Source: Mesorhizobium tamadayense (GTDB lineage Bacteria > Pseudomonadota > Alphaproteobacteria > Rhizobiales > Rhizobiaceae). Taken from it: a stretch of 64,000 nucleotides of DNA. Below, piece by piece: positions 50,019-58,120 of the stretch. Position 1 is the stretch's first letter. The number at the start of each line of letters is the position of its first letter. A model generated the notes under the pieces. That model saw only the letters and a list, made by a program, of their open reading frames with translations, was not told where the DNA came from and searched no databases. Location: NCBI RefSeq assembly GCF_003863365.1, contig NZ_RQXT01000031.1, positions 21,985 to 85,984 of the forward strand. The letters run 5' to 3'. The position numbers and the translations under genes were made by a program.

Positions 50019-50522
50019 TCAAGTGCGCTTCAGATCGATCCGGCTCGTCACCATGGTTTTGCCGGTTTTCGGATCGGTGTCGGTCACTGTCAGCCGCATG
50101 CCGTCGCTGCCGGTCTTTTCGACGGTCAATTGAGCTTTGCGGTCGCCGTTGACCTCCTTTGCCCAACGGATGCCAAGATTGAGCGCGTTGCCCGAGCGGC
50201 TTCCGTTCAACCGCGCCGGTCCCGTGCGCGAGCCGATATAGACGCCGGTATAGCCGGCGCCGCTGGCCTTGAGGTCGGCGCTGATCGCCCGCGTCATCAG
50301 GATCAGGCCGCGGCATTTGCCGTCGAGCGACAGCGAGGTCGAGGTGGCGCCGGATTTGAAGGTGCAGGAGATGTCCACTGTCGGCGCACTGGCGCTCACC
50401 TTGAGGGTGCCGTTGCCGGCGAAGCTGCCTTCGAACGAGCGCAGGAAATCGCCATCGTCGGCACGAGTGGCCGTCGCTGCCGTCAGGCAGCCGACGAGCA
50501 GGAACAGCATCGTCGATTTCAT
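50019..50522 (-). CDS. Secreted protein of unknown function
   Basis: A 167-residue periplasmic protein: signal peptide MKSTMLFLLVGCLTAATATRA, then a beta-rich mature part with SFEGSFAGNGTLKVSASAPT, CTFKSGATSTSLSLDGKCRG (a likely disulfide pair) and GVYIGSRTGPARLNGSRSGN. I recognise no named family; the pattern resembles single-domain lipocalin-like or DUF-type envelope proteins of rhizobia. GGGGGAGG before the ATG at 50522 is a strong ribosome-binding site and argues against the longer open frame. It is divergent from the EamA transporter gene and convergent with dinB. Confidence 0.7.
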   Translation of the reverse strand: MKSTMLFLLVGCLTAATATRADDGDFLRSFEGSFAGNGTLKVSASAPTVDISCTFKSGATSTSLSLDGKCRGLILMTRAISADLKASGAGYTGVYIGSRTGPARLNGSRSGNALNLGIRWAKEVNGDRKAQLTVEKTGSDGMRLTVTDTDPKTGKTMVTSRIDLKRT

Positions 50523-50698
50523 CGGAAGCCTCCCCCAGCATCGAAAGCTGCGAATATGACGAACGCCCGCGCCGGCTGCAGGTTCCGCCTTCAACGTGAC
50601 TGTTTTTTGACGCCCCTTCCCAACGCCGCCGGGGCTGGCCCAGTCGAATGCGTCGACTAGCGGTTGCGGTCGAAGGTCCAACTTGCGAAATAGCGCCC

Positions 50699-51580
50699 AT
50701 GGCACCCGCTCCCTCGATCACCAAGGCCGCGCTCTGGATGGCGCTGTCGATCGCCTCGTTCCTGGCGATGTCGGTCGCCGGCCGCACCGCGACGGCCGCG
50801 CTCAATGTCTTCCAGGTGTTGGAACTGCGTTCGGTGATCGGCTTCTTTATCCTGCTGCCGCTGGTGATGACGGGCGGCGGCTTCAAGGCGATGCGCACCG
50901 GGCGCCCCCTCGCTCACGTTGCCCGCAACGTCGTCCATTACGCCGGCCAGGCGGCCTGGCTCTATGCGCTGACCCTGATTCCGCTGGCCGTGCTGATCTC
51001 GATCGAGTTCACGACGCCGATCTGGACCGCGATCCTGGCGGTGAGCTTTCTTGGCGAAAGGCTGTCGCGGCCAAGGCTGACGGCGATCGTGCTGGGATTG
51101 ATCGGGGTGGTGATCATCGTGCGTCCCGGCGTCGGCTCCGTCGATCCCGGTCATCTCGTCGTGCTGGGAGCCGCGATGTGCTTCGGCGTCTCGGTGGTCA
51201 TGGTCAAGTCGCTGACGCGAACCGACAGCGTCGTGCGCATCATCTTCTGGATGCTGATCATCCAGTCCGCGGTCGGCCTTGTCCCGGCGCTCTATGTATG
51301 GCGCAACCCGGCGGTCGAGCTGTGGCCGTCGATATTCGTGGTCGCCTTCACCGGCATGTCTTCCCATTTCTGCATGGCCCGCGCGCTCAGCCACGCCGAT
51401 GCGACCGTCATTTCGCCAATGGACTTCCTGCGCGTGCCGCTGTCTGCGCTGATCGGCTGGCTGCTTTACAGCGAGCAGATCGATGCCTTCACCGCCAGCG
51501 GCGCCTTGCTGATCCTGACCGGCAATCTGCTCAACCTGCAGCGCAAAGCGCCTCAGCCTGCCGAAGTTGCCACCTCGTAA
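50699..51580 (+). CDS. EamA/DMT family transporter
   Basis: A 293-residue inner-membrane protein with ten predicted helices, made of two EamA repeats (about 10-140 and 150-285). LALLISIEFTTPIWTAILAV-like segment (PLAVLISIEFTTPIWTAILA) and the second-half SPMDFLRVPLSALIGWLLYS are the repeat signatures ending in the conserved Pro-containing helices. Such exporters move amino acids or other metabolites; the substrate is unknown. The start is ATG 50699; the open frame from 50648 would extend it by 17 polar residues. A family 2 repeat begins two bases after the stop. Confidence 0.86.
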   Translation: MAPAPSITKAALWMALSIASFLAMSVAGRTATAALNVFQVLELRSVIGFFILLPLVMTGGGFKAMRTGRPLAHVARNVVHYAGQAAWLYALTLIPLAVLISIEFTTPIWTAILAVSFLGERLSRPRLTAIVLGLIGVVIIVRPGVGSVDPGHLVVLGAAMCFGVSVVMVKSLTRTDSVVRIIFWMLIIQSAVGLVPALYVWRNPAVELWPSIFVVAFTGMSSHFCMARALSHADATVISPMDFLRVPLSALIGWLLYSEQIDAFTASGALLILTGNLLNLQRKAPQPAEVATS

Positions 51581-51581
51581 G

Positions 51582-51677
51582 GCGTGTCGCGTGAAAAAGG
51601 ATTCACGCGACCTGCTTTAGGTCTTTGATTTTAAGCATGTCTTTGTCCCGAAACCGCTGCACACGGGAGACATGCTT
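51582..51677 (+). repeat. Dispersed repeat, family 2, copy 2
   Basis: Starts GCGTGTCGCGTGAAAAAGG, then GGATTCACGCGACCTGCTTT, TTAAGCATGTCTTTGTCCCG and AAACCGCTGCACACGGGAGA, ending GACATGC. It aligns along its length with 43307-43401. The first half is a hairpin (GTCGCGTGAA...TTCACGCGAC), and the second ends with CATGTC...GACATG. Confidence 0.82.
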
Positions 51678-51746
51678 CAGGTCGCTTACGACCCGACAAG
51701 CTGGCTGCCAGGACCGCCGTCACTCGCCGCGTCGATCGAGCGGCGC

Positions 51747-53438
51747 TCAGTCATAAACGCCATCAAACAGAAATTCGTTGTCGCTGCCGGCCTTGAAATG
51801 TCCGGCGTAGGAACCCGCCGGCAGCAGCAATGCTACGCCTGCACCGTTGCGCAACATTACGGTCTTTGGCCCGGTCGCAAGGTGAAATGGCGGATCAAGC
51901 ACTGCGCCGTCGATTTCGAGTTGGCCCCTTAAGGGCGCTCCATCAGTGCTGTAGAGCGCATAGCCTCCAGCGATGGGAACATCAAAAATCTTCCGCTGCC
52001 CGGGATAAAGGCTGCTGCCGGCGATCCTGAGGTTTGGCGCGACACGAACGTAGCTGTTCAAAATCAGGGGCGCGACCACCGGATAGATATAGTCCATCCG
52101 GTAGGACCACAGGATCAGCTTTGGCGGAGAGTTGCTAAGGACATTATAGGCCTCGGAGCGTCCGCTTTCCCGCAAAGTTTTGAGCACGTAGTGTTTGTCG
52201 AGCCATAAGGTTGTCGGCTCCATCCGGTTGGGCAGCATCCCTATACCATCGAAATACCGCTCATCCGGTGCAAGCAACGACTCTGCGCGCGCCACCAGTT
52301 CAAGTTGGGCCGCATTGTCGAAGCGAAGGTAAAGCAGATTGACAACGAAGCTAATGGCCATCGCCGTGGCGAGCGCTATCCACGCAACGCGCAGGTAACG
52401 CACGCGGGTTGCGAGGCCGTCGAGCATCGCCAACGACCATAGCGACATGAACGGCAACGCCATGATGAACACGTAAGGCCACGGCTGGTCGTGCGCGAAG
52501 ACCAGCACCGTGATGACGACGGAGAAGACCAGCGCAATTCGCCGTCGTTCGTCGAACTTCATGATCCGCATCAGAGACAGAGCCATGCCGGCGAAACAGA
52601 AGACGTAAAGAACATAGTTGCGTGCGAGCGTCTGCAGCACGAACCGCCTCAGCCCCCCGTAGTCACCGCCCCCGCGCGTCGCAACCTCGATCGGGCCGAA
52701 TACGAGGTTCTTGGCAATCGAAATAGGATCAGCGCCGCCGAAGATGAAGCAATAGGCAATTATGGGAACGGTCCATCCCAGCACGAGCCACGCGCCGCGG
52801 GCCACGCCTGCCGCGTAGCGCCTCATCAAAGCTGCGTCGGCGACCAGACCAACGCCAAGCGCAAGATTGAAGTAGGCTGCTTTCTGCGTCGCGAGGAACG
52901 ACAAGCCGCTTAAAGCGCCGGCAGCGACAAGCTGCCATCCCCTCAATTCACGTGCCCGCAGGACGACCAGCAGCGCCGCCACGGCGAAGAACACCGCCAG
53001 CGGTTCGGCGATACTGCGAAAGATGCGCTCCATGAAATTCGAAAAGCACAGGAGGAGGAGGACGATGATCAGAGCACGGATCCGATCCTCCCCAAGCGCG
53101 CGAGCAGAAGCGTAGACCATGGCGGTGATCGCGCACCCTATCAGCGCGGTCTGAGTGCGGCCGACAAGAAGTATGGACGTGGCATCCCAGCCGATCAGGT
53201 GAGCCAACTTGTAAAAGGCGGTGGAGCCGACCGCCTTGCTTGGCTGCACCGTGGCGAACAGGCCATTAAACAAATACTTCGCATATCCAAGCTGGCCAAA
53301 TTCATCCATGACGAATCGGCACTTCCAAGCCAGGACAAACAACAAAACGATCTTCAGTCCGATCAAAGCACGTAGAAGGATCGTTAAGCGGCGCGATCCT
53401 GCACCGAATAGATCAGCCAGACCTGCTTCTGATTGCAT
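51747..53438 (-). CDS. GT-C type glycosyltransferase (PMT-like), glycan cluster
   Basis: A 563-residue membrane protein with about ten hydrophobic segments and a C-terminal soluble beta domain (about 400-563). After the first helix comes KCRFVMDEFGQLGYAKYLFN; the acidic DE pair in the first periplasmic loop is the hallmark of GT-C transferases, which use a polyprenyl-phosphate sugar donor. ERIFRSIAEPLAVFFAVAAL is another family-like loop. Acceptor and sugar are unknown. It is the last gene of a run of six on the minus strand, separated by 193 bp from the GT4 gene, so it may have its own promoter. Confidence 0.72.
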   Translation of the reverse strand: MQSEAGLADLFGAGSRRLTILLRALIGLKIVLLFVLAWKCRFVMDEFGQLGYAKYLFNGLFATVQPSKAVGSTAFYKLAHLIGWDATSILLVGRTQTALIGCAITAMVYASARALGEDRIRALIIVLLLLCFSNFMERIFRSIAEPLAVFFAVAALLVVLRARELRGWQLVAAGALSGLSFLATQKAAYFNLALGVGLVADAALMRRYAAGVARGAWLVLGWTVPIIAYCFIFGGADPISIAKNLVFGPIEVATRGGGDYGGLRRFVLQTLARNYVLYVFCFAGMALSLMRIMKFDERRRIALVFSVVITVLVFAHDQPWPYVFIMALPFMSLWSLAMLDGLATRVRYLRVAWIALATAMAISFVVNLLYLRFDNAAQLELVARAESLLAPDERYFDGIGMLPNRMEPTTLWLDKHYVLKTLRESGRSEAYNVLSNSPPKLILWSYRMDYIYPVVAPLILNSYVRVAPNLRIAGSSLYPGQRKIFDVPIAGGYALYSTDGAPLRGQLEIDGAVLDPPFHLATGPKTVMLRNGAGVALLLPAGSYAGHFKAGSDNEFLFDGVYD

Positions 53439-53631
53439 TCAACCCAGCCCTTGAATGAACCTCAGATGTAAGCGACGTTAATTAAGAAAATTGGCTATGC
53501 CATACGGCTCATGACGTTTGAAACCCTATTCGATGTTTGTTCCTTGAAGGCCTCAAGCACAGGCCAGGGCCGTAGCATCTGGAGTCCAGCCAGATGCGGA
53601 TGCGACACTACATTGACCATAGCGAAGCAGG

Positions 53632-54765
53632 TCAAAGTTCGGCCGCTCCTGCCCCTGCCAAGGTCAGCACGCCGCGCGCCATTGCGCCCCAGTCATACTG
53701 AGCCAAAGCGTAGCGAGCCATGGCGACGCGTTCCACGGATGTGAAGGCAAGGCTATCGATGGCATCGGTACAACGCCTGGCCGAGCCCTCAGGATCGGTG
53801 AGATCGATGGCAACGCCACGCAGCCATTCGGCAGCGCCAGGGTCAGCACGGTTGCTCGGTTCGCCACAGACGACAGGCAGGCCGCAGGCCATTGCCTCCT
53901 GAATAACCAGCGGAAAGCCCTCTCCCACGCTCGGCAACAGCAGGAGGTCAACCCCCCGATAAAGATCGGCCAGGGCCTGGGGGCTCTGGGCGCCTAGATC
54001 ATGAACATTGGCCAGCCCCCATTTGCCGGGTCGGATCGGGCCGCTGCCGACCGTGAGAAATGTGATATCCGGGCGGGACGCAGCCAAAGCGCGCAGCACC
54101 GCCAGCCCCTTCTTCTCCACATAGCGACCAACAAAAAGAACGCGGCGCGTATCCGGGGAGATTGCGATCCCCGCCAGAGCCGCTGGCACGAAGGCCGGGC
54201 CTTCGGCGGGATGAAAAATTGCACCGTCGACACCGTTGAACAGCAGTTGGTAGGGAATGCGCGCCGGAGTGCCCACGAGGTCATGGCGCACCGTGTCGCT
54301 AATGAACACAAGCGCGTCGGCCGCCCGGAGCATATGGCGCGTGACGACGATGTTGGCCATTGCCATTACCGAGCGGAGAATGCGCGAAGAAAAGGGGATG
54401 CCGGCGATATGCTGTATTAAGACAACACGCTTGCGAGAGGCCTTCGCCATCAGCAACGCCAAGATGGATGTGACGTACAGCGCATCGTGCACGACCACCG
54501 CATCGCTGCGGCGTACTTCACTGGCCAGCGCGCGGATCGCACGAACACCCGGCAGCGGGATTGGCAGGCCAATGATCTTCTCGGTTGGGTTGACGCAGGC
54601 AAGCGGCACCGCTTCAACTCCGGCCTCTGGCGGCTGATCGGCATCGCTGGCCGCCCAAACCGCCTGGACGCCCGGTTGCGTGAATTGTCGGCACAAATGC
54701 CCGGCCACCCGCTCTATGCCGCCGCCGTGGGCTTCATAGAAATGGCTGACCGTCAGAATGCGCAA
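53632..54765 (-). CDS. Glycosyltransferase family 4
   Basis: A 377-residue cytoplasmic GT-B enzyme. The N-terminal Rossmann half has HFYEAHGGGIERVAGHLCRQ with the typical Gly-rich acceptor loop. In the C-terminal half, RVLFVGRYVEKKGLAVLRAL begins the donor domain and SVGEGFPLVIQEAMACGLPV is the EX7E nucleotide-sugar motif (Glu-Gly-Phe...Glu). It transfers a hexose from an activated donor with retention. It lies 12 bp after the upstream methyltransferase gene. Confidence 0.88.
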   Translation of the reverse strand: MRILTVSHFYEAHGGGIERVAGHLCRQFTQPGVQAVWAASDADQPPEAGVEAVPLACVNPTEKIIGLPIPLPGVRAIRALASEVRRSDAVVVHDALYVTSILALLMAKASRKRVVLIQHIAGIPFSSRILRSVMAMANIVVTRHMLRAADALVFISDTVRHDLVGTPARIPYQLLFNGVDGAIFHPAEGPAFVPAALAGIAISPDTRRVLFVGRYVEKKGLAVLRALAASRPDITFLTVGSGPIRPGKWGLANVHDLGAQSPQALADLYRGVDLLLLPSVGEGFPLVIQEAMACGLPVVCGEPSNRADPGAAEWLRGVAIDLTDPEGSARRCTDAIDSLAFTSVERVAMARYALAQYDWGAMARGVLTLAGAGAAEL

Positions 54766-54777
54766 CGGGTTAATCCT

Positions 54778-55446
54778 TCAAGTCGGCTCGAAGCGCATCG
54801 CCACCTCGAGCCTATTGGGAAACAGCAGTCGATAGATGTTCTTCCGATACTGCTTCGGTGCGGCGCGACGGGCGATGCGGTAGCCGCTTTCGGCTGCTAG
54901 CCTCTCCCAATCTGCTCGCGTCAGGTAGCGCGCCCAGATCATTCCGCCAAATGGGATATTGCCTATGGCGTCCATTGTGGTCAGGCGCAGGTTGTCCAGC
55001 GTTCCGCAGCTTTCGTGATCCTTTATGTAGAGCGGGCCATCGACGACGCGCCGAATTTCACGCAACAAGCCCATACGTGCTGCGACTGGAACGTGATGCA
55101 CTACATTGTTGAGCGTCGCTGCAGCAAAACTGCGATCCGCAAAAGGCAGGGTTTTGCCGTCATACTGCCTGGTCGGAACGCTCAGCGAGGAACAGAAACG
55201 GTCAACCATGTCCACTGTCTGTACCTCATCCACCGGAAAAAGTTCGGCCATAGCTTGCGCAATCACCCCGGTGCCACCACCGACGTCAAGCAGATTGCGA
55301 TGGTGTTCGTCCCACAGCTCACGCAAACTATCGAGCATGACCGCCTGATAGGTCGGCACCTTGTTCCGATACATGGCGAGGTGACGCGACAGGATGCCCT
55401 GCAGAAGTCTCGGGTCGATGGGGCGCATTGCCGTGGCCAAGGTCAT
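54778..55446 (-). CDS. SAM-dependent methyltransferase, glycan cluster
   Basis: A 222-residue class I methyltransferase. The SAM-binding motif I is NLLDVGGGTGVIAQAMAELF, motif II region VQTVDM, and LPFADRSFAAATLNNVVHHV the post-I region, similar to the UbiE/SmtA-like group. The substrate is probably a sugar or lipid intermediate of this cluster, by context only. The ATG at 55446 overlaps the stop of the GtrA gene (TGATG), so the two are translationally coupled; the longer open frame upstream is not used. Confidence 0.8.
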   Translation of the reverse strand: MTLATAMRPIDPRLLQGILSRHLAMYRNKVPTYQAVMLDSLRELWDEHHRNLLDVGGGTGVIAQAMAELFPVDEVQTVDMVDRFCSSLSVPTRQYDGKTLPFADRSFAAATLNNVVHHVPVAARMGLLREIRRVVDGPLYIKDHESCGTLDNLRLTTMDAIGNIPFGGMIWARYLTRADWERLAAESGYRIARRAAPKQYRKNIYRLLFPNRLEVAMRFEPT

Positions 55447-55835
55447 CAGCCCCCCGTCATCCAACGGTTTGGCGTGGCGATAGCCCATCGACCAAGCAGG
55501 AAGTTCAGCGCCAGCATGCAGACCGAGGCAACCGGCGAGGCGAGCACCATAGGCAGGCCGACCTGCTGATGCCAGAACCATATGGTTACAAAAGCCAACG
55601 GTATGTTGGCCACCATTGCGATGACGTAACGCACGAAGGTTATGGGAGCCAACGGTCGGCGAAAAGTGAACACGCTATGCAGCACATAGCCCGTGCCCGC
55701 CACGACGCAGAAGGACAACAGCACGGCCAGCCATAACGGTATCCCAGCCCTGTCAGCCAAGATGATCACGGCGTTGTGCAGCACGATGCAGATACCGGCG
55801 ATCACGACATAAGCAAAGGGCGTGCGCATGCTCAT
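55446..55835 (-). CDS. GtrA family membrane protein
   Basis: A 129-residue protein with four membrane helices in the GtrA layout: AGICIVLHNAVIILADRAGI, LSFCVVAGTGYVLHSVFTFR, FVRYVIAMVANIPLAFVTIW and ASVCMLALNFLLGRWAI. The usual F-x-x-N-R-x-W-x-F motif reads GYVLHSVFTFRR, with His for Asn. GtrA proteins move polyprenyl-phosphate-linked sugars across the inner membrane or modify surface glycans. Start overlaps the preceding methyltransferase gene by four bases (ATGA), and the stop overlaps the next gene. Confidence 0.82.
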   Translation of the reverse strand: MSMRTPFAYVVIAGICIVLHNAVIILADRAGIPLWLAVLLSFCVVAGTGYVLHSVFTFRRPLAPITFVRYVIAMVANIPLAFVTIWFWHQQVGLPMVLASPVASVCMLALNFLLGRWAIATPNRWMTGG

Positions 55836-56521
55836 ATGGCTGCCTTGCGGGCCCGGACCAAGAAAACGCAGGCGTTGTCGTTGCGTATTTGGGCGGGCGT
55901 TATGCGGTCTTCCAATTGAGCGCGCAGGTTCATCAGCAGGGCAAGCAGCGATGCCGAAGCAGCGCCTATGATCGGCAAACGTCGAAGGAAGAAAGCAAAG
56001 CCCGTCAGGCGGATAAGCGTCGTCGTTGCCAAGGGCCCGGCAATCGCATGCACCTCTTCGACTTCGAGGCCGCGATCAGCAAGATCCACGACAAGTCCTG
56101 TGCGTGTCCAGCGGCGATGATCTTCGGGATGAGGATGGTAGAGCCAGGTGCCGTGAGTGGACAACAGCAGCACACCGTCGTCGCGCAGCAGCCTCCGAAT
56201 CTCGGCGCAATAGGCGTCAAGATCGCGCACGTGCTCCAACACCTGCACTGAAAGCACCGCTCCGGCGGCGCCATCGGCCAGCGGCACGCGGCCCTGCTCG
56301 TCTATTTTCAGGAAGCTGCCTTCGCCAATATCCGCGCCGCGATAATCAATCTTCATTTGCAGCATCATGTCGGCATAGGGCATGTCACCGCAGCCGAGAT
56401 CGACCATCAGCGTGCCCGGGCGGACATGCGTCCTCGCCTCTTCTTGCAACAGCCGAGCCAGCCCACGCAAGACCAGCCAGTCCGTGTCCCAGATACGCGG
56501 GGCAGCCCTACTTTCTCTCAT
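55832..56521 (-). CDS. SAM-dependent methyltransferase, glycan cluster
   Basis: A 229-residue class I methyltransferase. TLMVDLGCGDMPYADMMLQM is the SAM motif I and VLSVQVLEHVRDLDAYCAEI the motif near the substrate side; the segment LLLSTHGTWLYHPHPEDHRR is typical of the methyltransferase type 11 group that acts on sugar or lipid targets. Two hydrophobic helices near the C-terminus (LATTTLIRLTGFAFFLRRLP) may tether it to the membrane. I start at ATG 56521; a GTG at 56545 is the alternative. Coupled to the GtrA gene by the four-base overlap. Confidence 0.8.
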   Translation of the reverse strand: MRESRAAPRIWDTDWLVLRGLARLLQEEARTHVRPGTLMVDLGCGDMPYADMMLQMKIDYRGADIGEGSFLKIDEQGRVPLADGAAGAVLSVQVLEHVRDLDAYCAEIRRLLRDDGVLLLSTHGTWLYHPHPEDHRRWTRTGLVVDLADRGLEVEEVHAIAGPLATTTLIRLTGFAFFLRRLPIIGAASASLLALLMNLRAQLEDRITPAQIRNDNACVFLVRARKAAI

Positions 56522-56613
56522 ACCATCAACTCTCAAGGGAACCACCGACCTGCTGTTCCTACACTATCCTGTTGTCCGGAGCGCCAGTGCCAACAATGTC
56601 GGAAAGCAGGCGG

Positions 56614-57834
56614 TCAAAACGCACGCCTGCCATCCAGGTTATCAAGCAGCAACTTGAGCACAAAGCCGGCCAGCACCATGGACATGCCGGCCACGCAGGC
56701 GGTGGTGATCACAAAGGTCAGGTGCACCGACTGCTCCATCGGGCCGCCGACAAAAATCCAATGCAGCGCCAGCAACACGTCCGCGACAAAGCCTGCCACC
56801 GCCAGCACGCCGCCGGAAAAGACCAGCCATTCCAGCGGTCGGCCGCGCATCAGCCACGGCACGATTCGGCCTCCGTGGACCGGGTGATAAATGGCGATCG
56901 CCACCTTGGCCAGCATGCCGAAAAGGATCGCCGATAGGCCGATCAGAGTCGCCATCGCGGAGAGCGCGACGAAGTGAATTCCAAAATACCACCCGCCGAT
57001 CCGGACAGGCCCCTCGGCGAGGATCGCAAGGCCAACAACGCCAGCCACCAGCAAAGTCACTCCTGGTATAAGGTACATGGTATCGGGTGCATGGGCTATG
57101 ATCAGCCGCAGGTGTCGCCAACCGTCACGGAATGAGCGCAGATGAGGCGGGCGGCCGCGCTTGTCCGGATAGAGCTTGATAGGCACCTCGCGGATCACGA
57201 GGCCGGCGCGGTGCGCGTTGATGACCATCTCCGAAGCGAATTCCATGCCCGGCGAGCGCGCGCCCATCCTGCTGAACGCATCGCGCGTGAACCCGCGCAT
57301 GCCGCAGTGAAAATCATGTATCGGAGAATGATGAAGCCAGCGGGCAATCGTTGAAAGCACCGGATTGCCGAGATAACGATGCAGCGGCGGCATTGCGCCG
57401 GGCTCGATACCGCCCGCAAAGCGATCGCCCATCACCAGTTCGGCACCATCCTCCAATGCGTCGATGAAGTCGCCGAGGCTGCTCCAGTCGTAGGAATCGT
57501 CTGCGTCCGCCATGATGAGGTACTTGCCTCGCGCAGCTTCGGCCGCCGCGCTGATCGCCGCGCCATACCCCTTGACCCGCTGGTGCACGACACGCGCGCC
57601 GAGGGACTCTGCAATCTCAACCGACCGGTCGCTTGACCCATTGTCCCCGACGACGACCTCACCCTTGATGCCCCTCTTCGCAAAAACATCAAGAGCTTTG
57701 CTAATGCAGATGCCGAGCGTGCGCTCCTCGTTCAGGCAAGGGATAATAGCCGACACGAGAGGAGCCCCCGCATCATCGGCCCGCAGGACATCCAGATCGG
57801 TCTGGACCGCTGCGAAATCTAGCTTGTCGACCAT
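56614..57834 (-). CDS. Glycosyltransferase family 2 with C-terminal membrane domain
   Basis: A 406-residue protein. The N-terminal GT-A domain has VSAIIPCLNEERTLGICISK, VVVGDNGSSDRSVEIAESLG and YLIMADADDSYDWSSLGDFI, whose DADD is the metal-binding D-x-D. This is the dolichol-phosphate-mannose-synthase/polyprenyl-phosphate-hexose-synthase type (DPM-like), also HCGMRGFTRDAF. Four C-terminal membrane helices follow. It would charge undecaprenyl phosphate with a hexose, supplying the GT-C and GtrA proteins encoded downstream. GGAG/GGGG precedes the ATG at 57834; 57891 is an alternative start. First gene of the cluster. Confidence 0.86.
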   Translation of the reverse strand: MVDKLDFAAVQTDLDVLRADDAGAPLVSAIIPCLNEERTLGICISKALDVFAKRGIKGEVVVGDNGSSDRSVEIAESLGARVVHQRVKGYGAAISAAAEAARGKYLIMADADDSYDWSSLGDFIDALEDGAELVMGDRFAGGIEPGAMPPLHRYLGNPVLSTIARWLHHSPIHDFHCGMRGFTRDAFSRMGARSPGMEFASEMVINAHRAGLVIREVPIKLYPDKRGRPPHLRSFRDGWRHLRLIIAHAPDTMYLIPGVTLLVAGVVGLAILAEGPVRIGGWYFGIHFVALSAMATLIGLSAILFGMLAKVAIAIYHPVHGGRIVPWLMRGRPLEWLVFSGGVLAVAGFVADVLLALHWIFVGGPMEQSVHLTFVITTACVAGMSMVLAGFVLKLLLDNLDGRRAF

Positions 57835-58054
57835 CGTGCCCCGCTCCGCCCAATCGTCAGCCCTACCGACTACTAGGCTACGCCCCAACATTTCCGCAGC
57901 CTAGCTGCAACCTTAGCAAGAACAAGTTAGTCAAAGATATACAGAGCCATACACCGTTGAGCGAATGGCATGGCGAGTACTTGGTGGGAGTTTTTGCTCT
58001 CGTCGCCAGAGCGCCACATCCAGATATGCCGACGTGGCCAGTCGCCTCGCGCCA

Positions 58055-58111
58055 AAGCAATCCCGGAAAAGGCGCGTAACGGTTCTCCGCCCGGAATTGC
58101 GCGAAAACAAA
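58055..58111 (+). repeat. Dispersed palindromic repeat, family 1, copy F (diverged)
   Basis: Starts AAGCAATCCCGGAAAAGGCG and ends CCCGGAATTGCGCGAAAACA. It matches copy A with changes spread through the unit and lies ten bases downstream of the dnaE stop. Confidence 0.8.
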
Positions 58112-58120
58112 CGGTTGGAC

